From: a bacterium | Lineage (GTDB): Bacteria; UBP4; UBA4092; JAOAEQ01 | Assembly (NCBI GenBank): GCA_026416715.1 | Contig: JAOAEQ010000001.1 | Location: 178,943-242,942, forward strand | DNA: 64,000 nucleotides | Direction: 5' to 3' | Shown: piece after piece, positions 1-8,065 of the stretch | How the letters are laid out: each line of letters opens with the position of its first letter | Position numbering within the stretch: the stretch's first letter is position 1 | Made by a program: the position numbers and the translations under genes | The notes under the pieces: generated by a model | What the model was told of the DNA's origin: nothing | The model's input: the letters and a program-made list of their open reading frames with translations, nothing else | Database searches by the model: none

Positions 1-42
1 TTTACATCGCGGGTCAACAGAAGTGTGACTCCGCGTTAAACA

Positions 43-654
43 CTATTTCGCTAGTTTCGCAGCGATTGTTGCCACATGTTTCCCTTGGAACCGCGCGCCA
101 GCAAGCTCGTTCTCACTCGGGAACCGTTCACCCTTTGTGCCGGCAATCGTTGATGCGCCGTACGGTGAGCAACCGGTAATTTCATCATTACGCATCTGCC
201 CTTGAAAACTATACGGTAGACCAACAACTACCATTCCATGATGTAACAGCGTGATGATGAAACTTAAGATAGTTGCTTCCTGCCCGCCATGTTGTGTTGC
301 GGCACTAACGAAAATACTGCCGACTTTCCCGATCAATGCGCCTTTCGCCCAGAGTTGACCGGTTGCATCGAGAAACTGCCGCATCTGCCCGCAGATATTC
401 CCGAATCGCGTCGGAGTCCCGAAAATAATCGCATCCGCAGTCTCGAGTTCATCAACCGTACATATCGGAACATGCGCGAACGATTTCTGCGCATCTACCG
501 CACCCATCATCTGCAGAACTGCCGGTGGTAAAGTTTCCGGTACCCGACGCAAGACTACTTCCGTTCCTGGGACTTCTTTCGCCCCTTCAGCAACCGCTTC
601 CGCCATCCGATAGGTATGCCCATACATCGAATAGAAAACTATCAGGATTTTCAT
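43..654 (-). CDS. wrbA: WrbA-like NAD(P)H:quinone oxidoreductase
   Basis: A 203-residue flavodoxin-fold protein of normal WrbA length. The N-terminal FMN phosphate loop reads [11 protein letters not shown]. The WrbA signatures [26 protein letters not shown] and GMVVVGLPY follow in order, and these residues surround FMN in the family. WrbA proteins are cytoplasmic tetramers that reduce quinones by two electrons with NAD(P)H, which avoids semiquinone radicals. The ATG is preceded by GGAGG about 9 bases upstream. The next gene on the same strand is the AIPR gene, 265 bases upstream with a hairpin between them, so it is probably transcribed separately. The family assignment is secure; the physiological quinone cannot be seen. 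Confidence 0.93.
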   Translation of the reverse strand: MKILIVFYSMYGHTYRMAEAVAEGAKEVPGTEVVLRRVPETLPPAVLQMMGAVDAQKSFAHVPICTVDELETADAIIFGTPTRFGNICGQMRQFLDATGQLWAKGALIGKVGSIFVSAATQHGGQEATILSFIITLLHHGMVVVGLPYSFQGQMRNDEITGCSPYGASTIAGTKGERFPSENELAGARFQGKHVATIAAKLAK

Positions 655-736
655 AAGCGATACCTCCAGAAAACTTGATTAAACGCTAATATAACAAATT
701 TCAACTATAGCATTATAAAATTGGTCTTCCTGTCTC

Positions 737-768
737 TTGAATTTTTTGTACAACAGACAAAAATTCAA
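737..768. repeat. AT-rich hairpin downstream of the AIPR gene
   Basis: The arms TTGAATTTTTTGT (737-749) and ACAAAAATTCAA (757-768) pair almost perfectly around a 7-base loop. It lies between the end of the AIPR gene and the start of wrbA in an AT-rich gap. It could help terminate AIPR transcription, but no clear U-run follows on the minus strand. Nothing else was recognised in 655-919. Confidence 0.45.
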
Positions 769-919
769 CTTGATAGAATAACTTCAATTAAATAAGCAAA
801 TTACCCAAATTTTAATCTTATTTGGAATACTTAGTCTATGATTTATATCACATCATTAATTACCCTGAACTTGGTATAAGTCAATTTATTACAGTTAAGG
901 CAAGCCACAAATAATACGT

Positions 920-2692
920 TTACTTCAAATATTTTTGAACCCATCTCCAACGACTATATGCAAAATTCATGCTGCGTTCATAAGCCTTATTAGCACGCAA
1001 GAAACTATAATTTCCTTCTGCAACTTTATCCGCATAAAATTTATCCTCTACTACACTTGAAATAATCGGTCTACAACGAGTAGAAGCAAGGTTTGCTAAG
1101 TAATCAGTATATTGTGCTGACATACTCATATCCTTACCATAATTTTCAGCCAGAGAATTAATATCAGGACTATTTAATAATCCCTGACAGAGTAATGCCC
1201 ACAAGAGATTTCTGGCGCGATAAATAAACCAATACTTATTTGGTCCTCTCTCTTCAATTTCTCTTAGCAACCTATGCAAACGGAATTGTATTTTATAACA
1301 AAGTACTATTAAACGAACATCTGAACGCAAACGACCTTGATTGAAAACCTGATTGTAAGCCCTGTCATCTTCAAATATTCTACGCATATTAGATAAAGCT
1401 GCAATATTTCCATCACTTACCAAGAATGTTTGAGCAAGTTTTACTAATTGAATAGCTCTAACTTCTTCTGTAATTCCTTCCTCTTCCATTTCTTCGGGAC
1501 TAAGATTTTGAAATGCGGCTTCTTGCCGTTCGTAATAGATTCCTAATTCATCTCTAAATCTGTCTTGCAGTTCAAGTTGTATTAAATCGTTTGCATGTAG
1601 ATTCCATGGTTCTATAGGATTTTGACGATTATTATTTATAGTTACTGATGTTACAAATTCTTGATCTGCTTGTGTTATTATTTTACACGGTACAAAAAGT
1701 TTATTTAAAATCTCTCTGTTCTCTTCCAAACGCTTATTATCTTTATTATTGTCAATAAACTCTCTAAAAGTGGTTATGGTTTGAGCTCCGTTAAGAAGTC
1801 GAGGAGCAGTTATATGACAATGTTCATCTTTATATTCTACTTTTTCAGCATAGAGAGTAATTCCATTATGATTAAAAGTAAAAACTTCAGGGCGTTCTAT
1901 ATTATCTAATACTATATGTTTTAGAGCTTTAGAAATTGCACGATTTACAGCCTTACTACTTCCAAGACCGTATCTAATATTTCTTTCAAAAAAGCGTTGT
2001 CCCATTTCTCTATACATATCCAATAAATCAACAAGTCGTACAAAACTGAAGTACATCTTTTCATCTTTTGGTCCAACACGAGAAAGTATATCTTTTAAAG
2101 GTGTCTTATAAGTATATGTTCTTGTTATGTCTTTAACTGTCCCCACTTTACCTGTTACAGATCTAAATTCTACTACCATATTAACCTGTCTTCCACTGAA
2201 AAATTGATCGATCAAGTATTTCTTATTTTCTAGATCTTCTCGAAGTTTATCCAAGACTTCACTCAGTTTTGCTTCTTGGGGATCTCCAGTAAACACAAAT
2301 CGGAAACAAACTTGTTCAATAATTGCTCTATTATCAACCATACAACTTCTAAGCTGAAGAATTATCTGATTTTTCTCAACATCAACATTAGGTGATGAAA
2401 AAATACGTTCCATACCCTTATCGATCAATCTTTGAAGAGAATCTTTAAATAAATGATATGAATTAGAATATTTAAATTGAAATAGATATAAATTACGCTT
2501 ATTCTTATCAAAATGAAATCCATCGATACCATAATCATTTCCACCAAAAGCTATTTGATTAATAGCTTCTTCTCTTTTCAAATCAAATTCATGTTCAAGG
2601 TATACTAAACCAAAATAATCATTTTTCACTCCACCATGAATATTTTTTAAGTCTGAGTACGCTTGATCAATTAATCGATCGAGATTCGCCAT
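920..2692 (-). CDS. AIPR-family abortive phage infection protein
   Basis: A 590-residue protein matching the AIPR (abortive infection phage resistance) family. Diagnostic stretches are LLNGAQTITTFREF near residue 300 and VTINNNRQNPIEPWNLHAND near residues 350-370. The N-terminal 100 residues contain GIDG followed by LYLFQFKYS, a D...QxK arrangement like the PD-(D/E)xK nuclease core of Mrr-like enzymes, so a nuclease activity is plausible but inferred. AIPR proteins act in phage resistance, sometimes beside restriction-modification genes; no methylase or partner is present here. The gene is visibly more AT-rich than its neighbours, consistent with horizontal arrival. The ATG has GGAGG about 9 bases upstream. 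Confidence 0.85.
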   Translation of the reverse strand: MANLDRLIDQAYSDLKNIHGGVKNDYFGLVYLEHEFDLKREEAINQIAFGGNDYGIDGFHFDKNKRNLYLFQFKYSNSYHLFKDSLQRLIDKGMERIFSSPNVDVEKNQIILQLRSCMVDNRAIIEQVCFRFVFTGDPQEAKLSEVLDKLREDLENKKYLIDQFFSGRQVNMVVEFRSVTGKVGTVKDITRTYTYKTPLKDILSRVGPKDEKMYFSFVRLVDLLDMYREMGQRFFERNIRYGLGSSKAVNRAISKALKHIVLDNIERPEVFTFNHNGITLYAEKVEYKDEHCHITAPRLLNGAQTITTFREFIDNNKDNKRLEENREILNKLFVPCKIITQADQEFVTSVTINNNRQNPIEPWNLHANDLIQLELQDRFRDELGIYYERQEAAFQNLSPEEMEEEGITEEVRAIQLVKLAQTFLVSDGNIAALSNMRRIFEDDRAYNQVFNQGRLRSDVRLIVLCYKIQFRLHRLLREIEERGPNKYWFIYRARNLLWALLCQGLLNSPDINSLAENYGKDMSMSAQYTDYLANLASTRCRPIISSVVEDKFYADKVAEGNYSFLRANKAYERSMNFAYSRWRWVQKYLK

Positions 2693-2733
2693 ATAAATTA
2701 TCCTCCTATTGATTTCTCTTAAATCCTTAATTT

Positions 2734-2791
2734 ATCAGATTACAAAAATTACATCTGATTTTTATTTTATAGCCTTTATATGTTCTAGAAC
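2734..2791. promoter_or_regulatory. Palindromes upstream of the AIPR gene
   Basis: The 150-base gap before the AIPR start holds a hairpin, ATCAGAT (2734-2740) with ATCTGAT (2753-2759), and the perfect 10-base palindrome GTTCTAGAAC (2782-2791). AT-rich -10-like sequences lie on the minus strand nearby. Their position fits an AIPR promoter or operator region, but no convincing -35/-10 pair was found. Confidence 0.3.
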
Positions 2792-2842
2792 CAGAAAAGA
2801 TTGTTTATAATACTTCCTGAATTCATAATAATTTGCAGAATC

Positions 2843-4273
2843 TTAACTTATTTCTAGACTCTTTCTAAGCACTAACCGTCGGGCACGAGTAAAATGCCGG
2901 GCGGTAGTCGGTCCTTCCCCAGTTGGTCCGGCAATCGTGAACGAAGTCGGTCCATCAGCTTCATAACCGAGCGTTGACCCGCAATGCGTATTCGCAGCGA
3001 ATAACGTGCATTGGATAGCTTTCGCAAACGCGGTTATCCGGTCGATATTCTTCGAATGAATTAATGCGGTATGCCGGAACCCATGTTCAACTTCAACCGC
3101 AACTCTGACTGCTTCATCGAAATCGGTAACGCGAACTATCGGTAGTATCGGCATCATCAATTCTTCCTGCACAAACGGATGGTCTTTGTTCGTTTCAACT
3201 ATTATTAGGATAATCTCATCACTAACAGTTATCCCGAGTTGCGCAAGTATCAGTTTCGCATCTTTCCCAACCCAGTTTTTGTTCAGGGTATTATCCGGAT
3301 TCAATACTACCCAAGCTAACCTATTCAATTCACTTGGCTGAAGTAAATATGCACCGTTTTTCTGCATTTCATCAATTAGTTTATCCGCAACGGTTCGGAT
3401 AACAATCAGCTCTTTTTCGCAGACGCACGGCATGTTATTATCAAACGAACTCCCTTGAACGATATATTTCGCTGCCGATGCGATATCCGCAGTTTCGTCA
3501 ACGATAACCGGCGGATTCCCCGGACCGGCGGCGATAACTTTTTTCCCAGCGGTCATCGCTGCACGAACCACACCACCGCCGCCCGTTGCCGCAATCATAT
3601 TCACTTTCGGATGTTTCATTAATTCTGCAGAAGTGCGTAACGTCGGGTCCGCAACGGAAGTCATTAGATTCTCCGGACCGCCAGCAGCGACTATCGCGCG
3701 GTTCAACCGCTGCATCGTTTCAATGGTACAATTTTTAGCGCTCGGATGCGGATTGAATACCACCGCATTTCCTGCAGCAATCATGCTAATCCCGTTATTG
3801 ATAACGGTCGCGGTCGGATTGGTTACCGGAGTTATCGCTGCAATAACGCCTATCGGTGAATAGAGCGAAAATTCCGTAGTTTCATCGCCGCTTCGCGAGA
3901 GTAACGGTAAATCTTCTACACCGGGAGTTTTAGTCGCAACCAGAACATTTTTTATCTTTTTATCCGCAACACGACCCATTTTTGTTTCCGCAACCGCTAG
4001 TTCAGCTAGCGATAACGCATTATCGAGCGCGCATTTGCGCATCGCAGCAATGATTTCTTTCCGTTTCTCGAACCCGAGTTTGATAAGCTGTTTCTGCGCT
4101 CTTGCCGCAGCTTCAACTGCAGAATCTATATCTGCAAAAACGCCGTCTTTTTGCAGCGGGCGAGTTGCGACATCGCTTCCGGTTCCTTGAACTGCAGAAA
4201 CGATTTTTTCCTGCTGGATATTTTTTAAGACCTGGTTAACAATTCGGTTAAGTTCTTGTTCGCTAATAGCCAT
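2843..4273 (-). CDS. BMC CoA-acylating aldehyde dehydrogenase (PduP/EutE-like)
   Basis: A 476-residue aldehyde dehydrogenase that should convert a CoA plus an aldehyde (probably lactaldehyde, given the aldolase in the operon) to acyl-CoA with NAD+. The active-site segment SSFDNNMPCVCEKE, near residues 280-295, matches the PduP/EutE catalytic-cysteine region. The glycine-rich TGGGGVVRA and PGNPPVIVDETAD segments fit the CoA-acylating class. Residues 2-20 (ISEQELNRIVNQVLKNIQQE) form a short amphipathic helix followed by a flexible linker, the usual encapsulation peptide that targets enzymes to the BMC lumen. It is the last recognised gene of the BMC operon. AAAGGT lies about 9 bases before the ATG. 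Confidence 0.92.
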   Translation of the reverse strand: MAISEQELNRIVNQVLKNIQQEKIVSAVQGTGSDVATRPLQKDGVFADIDSAVEAAARAQKQLIKLGFEKRKEIIAAMRKCALDNALSLAELAVAETKMGRVADKKIKNVLVATKTPGVEDLPLLSRSGDETTEFSLYSPIGVIAAITPVTNPTATVINNGISMIAAGNAVVFNPHPSAKNCTIETMQRLNRAIVAAGGPENLMTSVADPTLRTSAELMKHPKVNMIAATGGGGVVRAAMTAGKKVIAAGPGNPPVIVDETADIASAAKYIVQGSSFDNNMPCVCEKELIVIRTVADKLIDEMQKNGAYLLQPSELNRLAWVVLNPDNTLNKNWVGKDAKLILAQLGITVSDEIILIIVETNKDHPFVQEELMMPILPIVRVTDFDEAVRVAVEVEHGFRHTALIHSKNIDRITAFAKAIQCTLFAANTHCGSTLGYEADGPTSFTIAGPTGEGPTTARHFTRARRLVLRKSLEIS

Positions 4274-4292
4274 AATAGGTTACCTTTTCACT

Positions 4293-4349
4293 CGCTCCTA
4301 TCGGAGCGTCTTTATTGTTGTCTTATCGTATCCAGCGCTTCTGCGCTGG
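4293..4349. repeat. Two tight GC-rich hairpins inside the BMC operon
   Basis: CGCTCC-TATC-GGAGCG (4293-4308) and CCAGCGC-TTCT-GCGCTGG (4332-4349) are perfect stems with 4-base loops. They lie between the flavoprotein and aldehyde dehydrogenase genes. They may be transcript-stabilising or attenuating stems that tune relative expression, or mobile palindromes; neither has a U-run on the coding strand. Confidence 0.5.
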
Positions 4350-4432
4350 GCTATGGTCATCTTGTTGCTACCAGAACTAAAAATTGACTAGTAATCTGAG
4401 CTGGGGCTAACGGGACGAATTGATAGTATCTG

Positions 4433-5221
4433 TTAAATCCATTCTAATTCGATATTTAATTCTTTTGCGGTATCGCGAGCGAGCGGTGTAACGATACTTC
4501 CTTTGCGAACCCTAATTTTTTTATCACCGCTACTCGCTGCGGATTTGATATCGTATTCAGTTATGATTTTTTTCTCCGGTCCTTTCCGTGGGATTGATTC
4601 TAGTATAGAAACTGTCTCTTCAGCGAGATCGTCTACCGGAACCAATCGGATACCATATTGGATTAATTTATCTAATTCGGTATGAATCGATTGGATGATT
4701 GCCGGAGCCATTTCCGGTGTTCCGCAACGCGGGCAGTTAGCCAGCATCGGGTCAGCGCCGTTCCGCGCTGCGATAATCGGTTTTTTATTAACTAATGCGG
4801 TATATAATAAATCCGTAACTAAGGTATCAGTTATCGTGGAAGCGAGTTTAATTGCGGTAGTCCGACTTAAAGTAGCTACCAAAACAAGCTCTTGCTCCTG
4901 AATAAACGATAAAACGTTCTCAGCCGGAATATCGGTTAAAACCTGATATCCGGTGGTTATGGGAAGAAGTTTATCGGTGCCGATAATTTTTTGTGCGGCG
5001 TGACTTAATAGAAAGGTAAATGTATATTTTTTCTGCTGCTGGAGTTGTTTGATTTGGTCAATTGCCGGAACGAGTCCGACATCAGACCCAGTGAAAATAA
5101 CTAGGATATTCCGACCACCTGGGTTCGGGATATTTTCCGGTATATTCATCGGCCGGCTGGAAAGATATTTTTCTATTTCTTCCCGAACGATTTTAGCGAT
5201 TTGCGTAGAATCGAATTCCAT
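4433..5221 (-). CDS. BMC-associated Dfp-like flavoprotein
   Basis: A 262-residue protein of the flavoprotein (Dfp/HFCD-like) type found in some sugar-aldehyde BMC loci. Residues 1-19 (STQIAKIVREEIEKYL) form an amphipathic helix followed by a Pro/Asn-rich linker, like an encapsulation peptide. The middle carries a Rossmann-like core (ILVIFTGSDVG, then LVLVATLSRTTAIKLAS, then NKKPIIAARNGADP). A CPRCG pair of cysteines lies near residue 168. The last 45 residues end with IVTPLARDTAKELNI, a tail shared by several BMC accessory proteins. Its substrate is unknown; a redox or cofactor-recycling role in the lumen is an inference from context. No clear Shine-Dalgarno sequence is seen. Confidence 0.7.
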   Translation of the reverse strand: MEFDSTQIAKIVREEIEKYLSSRPMNIPENIPNPGGRNILVIFTGSDVGLVPAIDQIKQLQQQKKYTFTFLLSHAAQKIIGTDKLLPITTGYQVLTDIPAENVLSFIQEQELVLVATLSRTTAIKLASTITDTLVTDLLYTALVNKKPIIAARNGADPMLANCPRCGTPEMAPAIIQSIHTELDKLIQYGIRLVPVDDLAEETVSILESIPRKGPEKKIITEYDIKSAASSGDKKIRVRKGSIVTPLARDTAKELNIELEWI

Positions 5222-5233
5222 TAGAGAAAACTT

Positions 5234-5276
5234 AACCGCAGAGTTCGCAGAGAAATTCTCTGTTCGCGCTGTGGTT
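5234..5276. repeat. Inverted repeat of the AACCGCAGAG type
   Basis: The arms 5234-5254 (beginning AACCGCAGAG) and 5256-5276 pair at 15 of 21 positions with a 1-base loop. The right arm touches the pduL stop codon. Similar cgcagag phrases recur in intergenic repeats of many environmental genomes, and another AAACCGCAGAGAA copy sits in the clpC leader near 32721. Confidence 0.5.
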
Positions 5277-5974
5277 TATTTTATGATTTCAGCTACGGAA
5301 TTACAATGGACGCCGGCAGCGTTGGCATCATCAGTATCAAGATGGAGTTCAAGCCGGAAATTCGGACTAACCCGAATGAGCACGTTATCAAATACAACTC
5401 CGGTTTCGCCCGGGATTCGAACTCGAACTACGTCCCGGTCTTTAACTCCAAACCGTTTCGCGTCATCCGGATGCATATGGATATGCCGAATTGACCGGAT
5501 CACCGCATTGATATGAACCGACCCTTTCGGCCCGATAATAGTTACCGCAGCACCGCCTTTAACTTTGACCGATTCAGCGACCGGCGGGTCGATTCCTAAC
5601 GGAATCGCATCCGTTCGCGCGAGTTCAACCTGTGTCTGGTCACGTTCCGGACCAAGGATACGAACCTCAGGTAACGCCCGTAATTTCGGTCCGACTAGCG
5701 TAACCACTTCTTTAGCGGCAAACTGTCCCGGCTGGGATAACTCGTTCCGTTTCGTGAGCGTATAACCTGAACCGTAAAGGATATCCAAATGTTCCCGGCT
5801 AATATGGATATGCCGAACGGAAACTCCAATTGGAATTCGTAACGGCTCTTTCACAACACGACTAACAGCTATCGGCTGGACAGACGGTTCTTCCGGAGCA
5901 ACGGTGATACCGGCTTTCTGCAATTCCGCAATGACGCGCTGGCTGATAATATTAACCAGCGTCTCCCATTCCAT
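5276..5974 (-). CDS. pduL: PduL phosphate propanoyltransferase-like phosphotransacylase
   Basis: A 232-residue PduL. It interconverts acyl-CoA and acyl-phosphate, recycling CoA inside the BMC so that ATP can later be made from the acyl-phosphate. The two zinc-binding beta-barrel signatures are visible: IPIGVSVRHIHIS near residue 50 and SIRHIHMHPDDAKRFGV near residue 155. The N-terminus (MEWETLVNIISQRVIAELQ) is an amphipathic encapsulation-peptide-like helix. A GTG three codons further upstream is open, but it lies inside the 5982-6058 inverted repeat, so the ATG at 5974 is preferred. Neither start has a good ribosome-binding site. It sits between the flavoprotein and shell genes of the same operon. 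Confidence 0.93.
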   Translation of the reverse strand: MEWETLVNIISQRVIAELQKAGITVAPEEPSVQPIAVSRVVKEPLRIPIGVSVRHIHISREHLDILYGSGYTLTKRNELSQPGQFAAKEVVTLVGPKLRALPEVRILGPERDQTQVELARTDAIPLGIDPPVAESVKVKGGAAVTIIGPKGSVHINAVIRSIRHIHMHPDDAKRFGVKDRDVVRVRIPGETGVVFDNVLIRVSPNFRLELHLDTDDANAAGVHCNSVAEIIK

Positions 5975-5981
5975 AGAAAAC

Positions 5982-6058
5982 ACTGATTACACAGATTAAA
6001 AGAAATCGATTCCACCGCTCTAAAATCGGTGGTTTCATTCTCAATCTGTGTAATCAGT
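5982..6058. repeat. Perfect 16-bp inverted repeat with nested hairpin
   Basis: ACTGATTACACAGATT (5982-5997) and AATCTGTGTAATCAGT (6043-6058) are exact complements. The interior holds a second stem, CCACCG with CGGTGG. It fills almost the whole gap between the 92-residue shell gene and pduL, so the mRNA there should fold into a long branched stem. That could separate expression of shell and enzyme genes. Confidence 0.7.
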
Positions 6059-6066
6059 TTTTATGT

Positions 6067-6345
6067 TTACTTTCCGCTCGGTAGAATTTTATCCAGTTCC
6101 TGATGCGGTCGCGGGATAACATGCACGCTCACCAGTTCCCCGACGCGTTTCGCTGCCGCAGCTCCAGCATCAGTTGCGGCTTTCACCGCACCGACATCAC
6201 CACGAACCATAACGGTTACATACCCGCCCCCGATTTTTTCTTTTCCAATCAGGGTAACGTTCGCAGCTTTAACCATCGCATCTGCCGCTTCGATTGAAGC
6301 GACGTTTCCTTTCGTTTCAATAAGTCCTAACGCTTCACCGACCAT
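6067..6345 (-). CDS. BMC-H hexameric shell protein (92 aa)
   Basis: A single-domain BMC shell protein of the PduA/CcmK type. It starts [21 protein letters not shown], the first strand and helix of the fold, and contains [21 protein letters not shown] followed by [11 protein letters not shown], the hexamer-edge and C-terminal motifs. Six copies form the facet tile whose central pore controls metabolite passage. The pore-facing loop appears to include [18 protein letters not shown] precedes the ATG, a strong ribosome-binding site suited to an abundant shell subunit. It directly follows the other BMC-H gene. Confidence 0.96.
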   Translation of the reverse strand: MVGEALGLIETKGNVASIEAADAMVKAANVTLIGKEKIGGGYVTVMVRGDVGAVKAATDAGAAAAKRVGELVSVHVIPRPHQELDKILPSGK

Positions 6346-6457
6346 GGTATTTCTCCCCTCCTTTATATAATTTCGAATAAATCAAATATTAGCGAATATA
6401 TACCGACTGACATCTGTTTGCGCGCAATTCGCGCTATATAATTCGGATAATTCGATT

Positions 6458-6799
6458 CTATTTTTTCGGTTTTTCTGATTTCGGTTGGAGAACATCCGGC
6501 GCTCCGGTTTCCTGACTGACTACCGGAACCGAATTGATTAACGGTTCAATCTGGTCATCCGGTCGTGGAATAACATGCGCACCAACCACTTTCCCGACTT
6601 TTTGCGCAGCAACAACTCCAGCTTCAACCGCAGATTTTACCGCACTCACTTCACCAACAATTTTAACCGTCGCTAATCCCGCCCCGGGAAAAGATATTTC
6701 TTGTATGGTTACCAACGCTGCTTTAACTGCGGCATCCGCAGCTTCTAAACTCCCAACTAAACCGATCGTTTCAATCATGCCTAGCGCTTGGAGTGCCAT
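6458..6799 (-). CDS. BMC-H hexameric shell protein with C-terminal tail (113 aa)
   Basis: A second BMC-H protein, with MALQALGMIETIGLVGSLEA at its start and VGAHVIPRPDDQIEPLI after the core. It differs from its neighbour in the pore region (ISFPGAGLATVKIVG) and by a 25-residue Pro/Lys/Ser-rich tail after the fold (PVVSQETGAPDVLQPKSE). Pairs of non-identical BMC-H proteins are common and are thought to give facets with different pores. The GGAGGA ribosome-binding site is well placed. No BMC-T or pentameric vertex gene lies next to it. Confidence 0.96.
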   Translation of the reverse strand: MALQALGMIETIGLVGSLEAADAAVKAALVTIQEISFPGAGLATVKIVGEVSAVKSAVEAGVVAAQKVGKVVGAHVIPRPDDQIEPLINSVPVVSQETGAPDVLQPKSEKPKK

Positions 6800-6936
6800 G
6801 GTCTTCCTCCATTAAACTATCGTTAATAGTTATCTTCGCTTAGCGGTTATTGTATAGTTCACGCTATGTGTGTAAAAAACAGCTGAACTGAACTTTGCAA
6901 ACTTTATAAAATCTAGCGAGCTTTGCGGTCAATTTT

Positions 6937-7791
6937 TTATTTCGATATTACTATGCGTCGAACGACTTCTTCCGTTATTTTAGCTATTAAATCATTCGCA
7001 TCTGTTTGGTTGGTTTCCGTGGTAACCGATTTCGCCTGGTGCCATAACTGCTGCTGTTTCTGCCGTAACCTTTCCTGCATCTCTTCGGTATCGCAGATAC
7101 CGCATTCTGCACATTCCGCTCCTTTACACGTTAGAACCGGACCGGTTATTCCCATCTGCTGTCGAACCGCCATTAATTTTTCTACTTGCGGTGCGGTTAA
7201 AACTTTTTCTCCGCCAAGTTGTCGCGCCGCAAGACTGATTTTCGCAAAATGCTCTAATGATTCCATTTTATAATATGCGTTATAAACATCTTTTCCAACA
7301 GTTAACGCACCGTGGTTCGCAAGCAAAACCGCATCGCATTGTTTAATCAAATCGCGAATTGAGTTCGGCACTTCTTCAGTTGATGGAGTGCCATATTGTG
7401 CGAGCGGTATACTTCCGATAGTCAGGATTATCTCCGGAAGAACGCATTTTTCGAGCGGAATGCCGGCTACCGCAAATCCGGTAGCTACCGGTGGATGCGC
7501 ATGAACAACCGCAGTTATATCCGGTCGTTCCATATATACAGCGCAATGCATTTTGATTTCTGAAGATGGTTTCAAATTCGGGTCACCAGCGATTTTATTA
7601 CCTAGCATATCGCATTTGATAAGCTGGTCAGGGGTTAAAAACCCTTTCGATAAACCACTCGGTGTCGCTAGGATTTCTTTCTCCGATATCCGAATGCTAA
7701 TATTGCCATCATTTGAAGCAACAAATCCTTTACTATACATTCGTCGACCGATTTCAACGATATCTAATTTCGCTTGGTATTCAGTTACCAT
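6937..7791 (-). CDS. BMC-associated class II aldolase (fuculose/rhamnulose-phosphate type)
   Basis: A 284-residue class II aldolase expected to split a deoxyhexulose 1-phosphate into dihydroxyacetone phosphate and lactaldehyde. The zinc and active-site motifs are present: NDGNISIR, PSSEIKMH, VVHAHPPVATGFA and NHGALTVG. Compared with the usual ~215-residue enzyme it has a C-terminal extension with a CxxxxCxxCxxC cluster (CKGAECAECGIC, near residues 220-232). The extension ends in an amphipathic helix (NDLIAKITEEVVRRIV) resembling an encapsulation peptide. The ATG at 7791 was chosen because upstream in-frame codons include only a TTG without a ribosome-binding site. It is the first gene of the BMC operon. 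Confidence 0.9.
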   Translation of the reverse strand: MVTEYQAKLDIVEIGRRMYSKGFVASNDGNISIRISEKEILATPSGLSKGFLTPDQLIKCDMLGNKIAGDPNLKPSSEIKMHCAVYMERPDITAVVHAHPPVATGFAVAGIPLEKCVLPEIILTIGSIPLAQYGTPSTEEVPNSIRDLIKQCDAVLLANHGALTVGKDVYNAYYKMESLEHFAKISLAARQLGGEKVLTAPQVEKLMAVRQQMGITGPVLTCKGAECAECGICDTEEMQERLRQKQQQLWHQAKSVTTETNQTDANDLIAKITEEVVRRIVISK

Positions 7792-7893
7792 ATAGAACCC
7801 AAAAGTGGTAGAGTCCAAATAGTGAAAATTTTCCTAGCTTAACTTATTTTTCTTTGTTTATACATTTATTGAAGATAATCAGATTAAAAATAA

Positions 7894-7923
7894 ACTTTAA
7901 CGTAACCATATAGCTGTTGTCAA
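7894..7923 (-). promoter_or_regulatory. Candidate promoter of the BMC operon
   Basis: On the minus strand TTGACA (7918-7923) is a perfect -35 box. It is followed after 18 bases by TAAAGT (7894-7899), a 4-of-6 match to the -10 consensus. Transcription would start about 95 bases before the aldolase ATG. Confidence 0.45.
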
Positions 7924-8035
7924 GAGCAAATGTAGGAAAACTAGCAATAAAATCAATCGCTTAGCTACGCTTGCGACAAGTTGTTTTCCTTGACGAACTC
8001 CGAACGGTTTTATGCATAAAATTTATGTAATTTAC

Positions 8036-8065
8036 TTGACGGTATAACCGATTTTACCGTAGCAT
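8036..8065 (+). promoter_or_regulatory. Candidate promoter with internal palindrome, MBL gene
   Basis: TTGACG (8036-8041) and TAGCAT (8060-8065) are separated by 18 bases. The spacer carries the inverted repeat ACGGTA-N10-TACCGT (8039-8060), overlapping both boxes, the position expected for a repressor operator. Confidence 0.35.

Noticed and set aside
920..4273. The AIPR gene as part of the BMC operon
   Set aside because: It is on the same strand, but it has its own strong ribosome-binding site, palindromes in its leader and a clearly different base composition, so it is treated as separate.
5276..5983. GTG start for pduL at 5983
   Set aside because: The GTG lies inside a perfect 16-bp inverted repeat (5982-6058) and has no ribosome-binding site; ATG at 5974 begins the conserved amphipathic helix.
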